DNA of 64,000 nt from Melioribacteraceae bacterium (GTDB lineage Bacteria > Bacteroidota > Ignavibacteria > Ignavibacteriales > Melioribacteraceae): assembly GCA_030584085.1 (NCBI GenBank), contig CP129490.1:2761511-2825510 (forward strand), written 5' to 3'. This document shows positions 62,899-64,000 of the stretch, in pieces. Both the position numbers and the translations under genes were made by a program. Positions within the stretch are counted from its first letter, which is position 1. Each line of letters starts with the position of its first letter. The notes under the pieces were generated by a model, which searched no databases, was not told the origin of the DNA, and worked only from the letters and a program-made list of their open reading frames with translations.

Positions 62899-63106
62899 GA
62901 TGCTTTCTCATTTCTTGCGATGTAATTATTTCATCAGAAGCGTCTTCAAACCGATCTTTTGCAACTTGATAATCATAGTATTCACTGAAATAATTTTTTA
63001 GAGCTTCCACAACATAGAAAGTCTCTGTTTTGTTTGTTTTCTTAGCAGTTTTTTCCAGCAATAAAGAAATCTCGTCCTGAATTCTGAATGCTTTTACTTT
63101 TCCCAT
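62888..63106 (-). CDS. Ribbon-helix-helix antitoxin
   Basis: 72-residue antitoxin. The N-terminal beta strand (VKAFRIQDEISLLLE) and helix (TETFYVVEALKNYFS) form a ribbon-helix-helix DNA-binding fold, followed by an acidic, flexible tail (DRFEDASDEIIT) that would bind the toxin. GAGG precedes the ATG. A perfect palindrome lies just upstream. It overlaps the toxin gene by 11 bases and would repress the operon. Confidence 0.82.
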   Translation of the reverse strand: MGKVKAFRIQDEISLLLEKTAKKTNKTETFYVVEALKNYFSEYYDYQVAKDRFEDASDEIITSQEMRKHLGL

Positions 63107-63118
63107 ATTTATACCTCG

Positions 63119-63141
63119 TTATATGTGTAATACACATATAA
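63119..63141. promoter_or_regulatory. Palindromic operator of the toxin-antitoxin locus
   Basis: TTATATGTGT-AAT-ACACATATAA, a perfect 10-bp inverted repeat with a three-base centre, 12 bases upstream of the antitoxin ATG. The size and symmetry suit binding by a pair of ribbon-helix-helix dimers. Confidence 0.7.
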
Positions 63142-63350
63142 TATATTTGACAACTCATTCAAACCATAGGCTCCTTTCTGCAAATATGAAGTCAATATCG
63201 AATCCATTTGCGAAATATTTCTCTTTTTATTATGTTTCAATAGAGAATTTTTTCGCAATAAAAATTCTTCTCCGTTTTCAAGCAATTTGTAAGAAAAGGG
63301 AGAATAAATCATGAGTCACTTCCTTATGTGAAGGAATAATCTAACACTAA

Positions 63351-63423
63351 GGGATGGAGACAAATAGCTTACTCACTTCTTTATTCCGAAGCACTCCATC
63401 TCATAAAGATGGAGAAAATTTTG
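63351..63423 (+). promoter_or_regulatory. Switch-like RNA leader with mutually exclusive hairpins
   Basis: CTCCATCTC at 63394-63402 can pair with GGGATGGAG at 63351-63359 (nine pairs, one G-U). Alternatively its first eight bases can pair with AGATGGAG at 63407-63414 (perfect, loop CATAA). The second pairing hides the GGAG that serves TTG at 63421 and the ATG at 63409. A small hairpin TTCCTT/AAGGAA lies just upstream at 63320-63336. The pairings are visible; any ligand is unknown. Confidence 0.5.
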
Positions 63424-63669
63424 GATACCAAATTTCACACACTAACAATTACAATTTACAATCGGGATGAAGTTTACGATCGCGTCGGTGAATTGCTGCA
63501 TTCATTTGCCGATAAGATTTCACTGCGTGTTGGATACCCGGTGCCAGATCAAAACATCTCAATAATATTTATAATTATCAAGGCAACTACCGATGAAATT
63601 GGAGCGTTAAGTGGAAAGCTCGGACAAATATCATCTGTAAAAGTAAAAAGCACAACATTGAAGATTTAG
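63421..63669 (+). CDS. TM1266-like putative regulator (ACT-like)
   Basis: Small protein of 82 residues from TTG 63421, or 86 from ATG 63409. The first is preferred because GGAG lies six bases upstream, while the ATG has no SD and sits in a hairpin stem. The sequence pattern (TITIYNRDEVYDRV, VGYPVPDQNISIIFIII, TTDEIGALSGKLG, VKVKST) is that of the TM1266 family, an ACT-like fold often found near [FeFe]-hydrogenase maturation genes. No hydrogenase gene is in this window. It is 10 bases before the receptor gene. Confidence 0.72.
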   Translation: MDTKFHTLTITIYNRDEVYDRVGELLHSFADKISLRVGYPVPDQNISIIFIIIKATTDEIGALSGKLGQISSVKVKSTTLKI

Positions 63670-63679
63670 AACGGAGTTT

Positions 63680-64000
63680 ATGATGAAAAAATTATTAGCA
63701 TTTATTTTAATTATATCCTTTCCAATTTTATCACTAATAGCACAAACCGGAACCATCAAAGGAATTGTAAGCGATAAAGAAACAGACCAACTTCTTATTG
63801 GGGCAAATTTGATTGTCAATCATACTAGTTATAACGGAACAACAAATAAGTTAGGTGAATTCTTAATTGAAGGAATTCCTACAGGTAAATATAATTTGAC
63901 AATTTCTTTTGTCGGTTATCAGACTTTAATTAATGAAATTAATGTAGAACAGAATGAAACTTTAGTTTTAAATGTAAAATTAAGTTCCACTCCTATTCAT
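63680..64000 (+). CDS. TonB-dependent receptor, N-terminal part (cut by window end)
   Basis: 107 residues of an incomplete gene. A signal peptide (MMKKLLAFILIISFPILSLIAQ) is followed by a carboxypeptidase-regulatory-like beta-sandwich (GTIKGIVSDKETDQLLIGAN, FLIEGIPTGKYNLTISFVGYQ), the usual start of SusC- or FhuA-type receptors in Bacteroidota-type bacteria. The barrel lies beyond the window. GGAG precedes both candidate starts (63680 and 63683). Likely substrate uptake; the substrate cannot be deduced. Confidence 0.72.
   Translation, partial: MMKKLLAFILIISFPILSLIAQTGTIKGIVSDKETDQLLIGANLIVNHTSYNGTTNKLGEFLIEGIPTGKYNLTISFVGYQTLINEINVEQNETLVLNVKLSSTPIH

Noticed and set aside
63109-63312. Open frame of 67 codons on the minus strand just upstream of the antitoxin
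   Set aside because: It reads straight through the palindromic operator and resembles no known protein, and no ribosome-binding sequence was seen before it. The region is better explained as promoter DNA.
63351-63423. Known riboswitch class (TPP, cobalamin, fluoride)
   Set aside because: None of the conserved cores of these classes is present; only the alternative pairing is reported.

Overview
The window is low-GC, densely packed bacterial chromosome and looks like a member of the Ignavibacteriota or a close FCB-group (Bacteroidota/Chlorobi) lineage. The best evidence is three exported proteins (8369-10210, 15200-17854, 25559-27976) that end in type IX secretion (T9SS) sorting domains of the NPFNP(T/E)T kind, which is typical of Ignavibacteria. 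Lipoproteins, KDO and heptose-type LPS transferases, an Omp85-type barrel and a TonB-dependent receptor show a Gram-negative envelope. Most of the content is housekeeping; no phage, insertion sequence or CRISPR array was seen.

Layout. 12-5729 (minus): a HAD phosphatase with a DEAD-box helicase, then a five-gene run of small enzymes and lipoproteins (SRPBCC, DUF1801, regulatory-domain lipoprotein, esterase, DinB). 5889-10602: soluble acyl-ACP desaturase, guanine-deaminase-like enzyme, methyltransferase, a BNR/Ycf48-type T9SS cargo protein and a cold-shock protein. tRNA-Asn lies at 10738-10809. 11060-15128 is a complete methylmalonyl-CoA epimerase plus Na+-pumping decarboxylase operon. 15200-25262: M1 aminopeptidase (T9SS cargo), exported GH13 debranching-type enzyme, a six-PAS hybrid histidine kinase and ATP-dependent PEP carboxykinase. 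25559-29820 is the most irregular part: a five-repeat T9SS protein, a beta-propeller-like lipoprotein, and between it and kdtA a scar made of fragments of a second kdtA and a second T9SS gene end, followed by a near copy of the terminator. 29821-41007 (minus): LPS core transferases, fructose bisphosphatase, a heterodimeric ABC exporter, serS and leuS. 41190-44747 (plus): S9 peptidase, YkvA-like protein, lipocalin, NUDIX. 44894-53308: murI, glnD, a tyrosine phenol-lyase-type enzyme, queF, queC, a Sua5/YciO protein, an SDR enzyme and a membrane protein. 53480-61493: PiT transporter with a cytoplasmic tail, NUDIX, HD hydrolase, SixA, Omp85-like barrel, isochorismatase-type hydrolase and a C39-like protease, the last facing a D-Ala-D-Ala-ligase-like ATP-grasp enzyme (61598-62641). 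The right end carries a RelE-type toxin-antitoxin locus whose toxin has an in-frame TGA, then a TM1266-like regulator behind a leader that can form mutually exclusive hairpins, and the start of a TonB-dependent receptor.

How it works together. Propionate-pathway intermediates are handled by the epimerase/decarboxylase set, whose decarboxylation drives Na+ export. PEP carboxykinase and fructose bisphosphatase are gluconeogenic. Secreted M1 and S9 peptidases, the TPL-type lyase and the exported GH13 enzyme suit a heterotroph that uses peptides and glucans. The most noteworthy items are the recombination scar at 27.9-29.9 kb, the switch-like leader at 63.35-63.42 kb, the interrupted relE gene, the ATP-grasp/C39-like pair and several families of short intergenic repeats.
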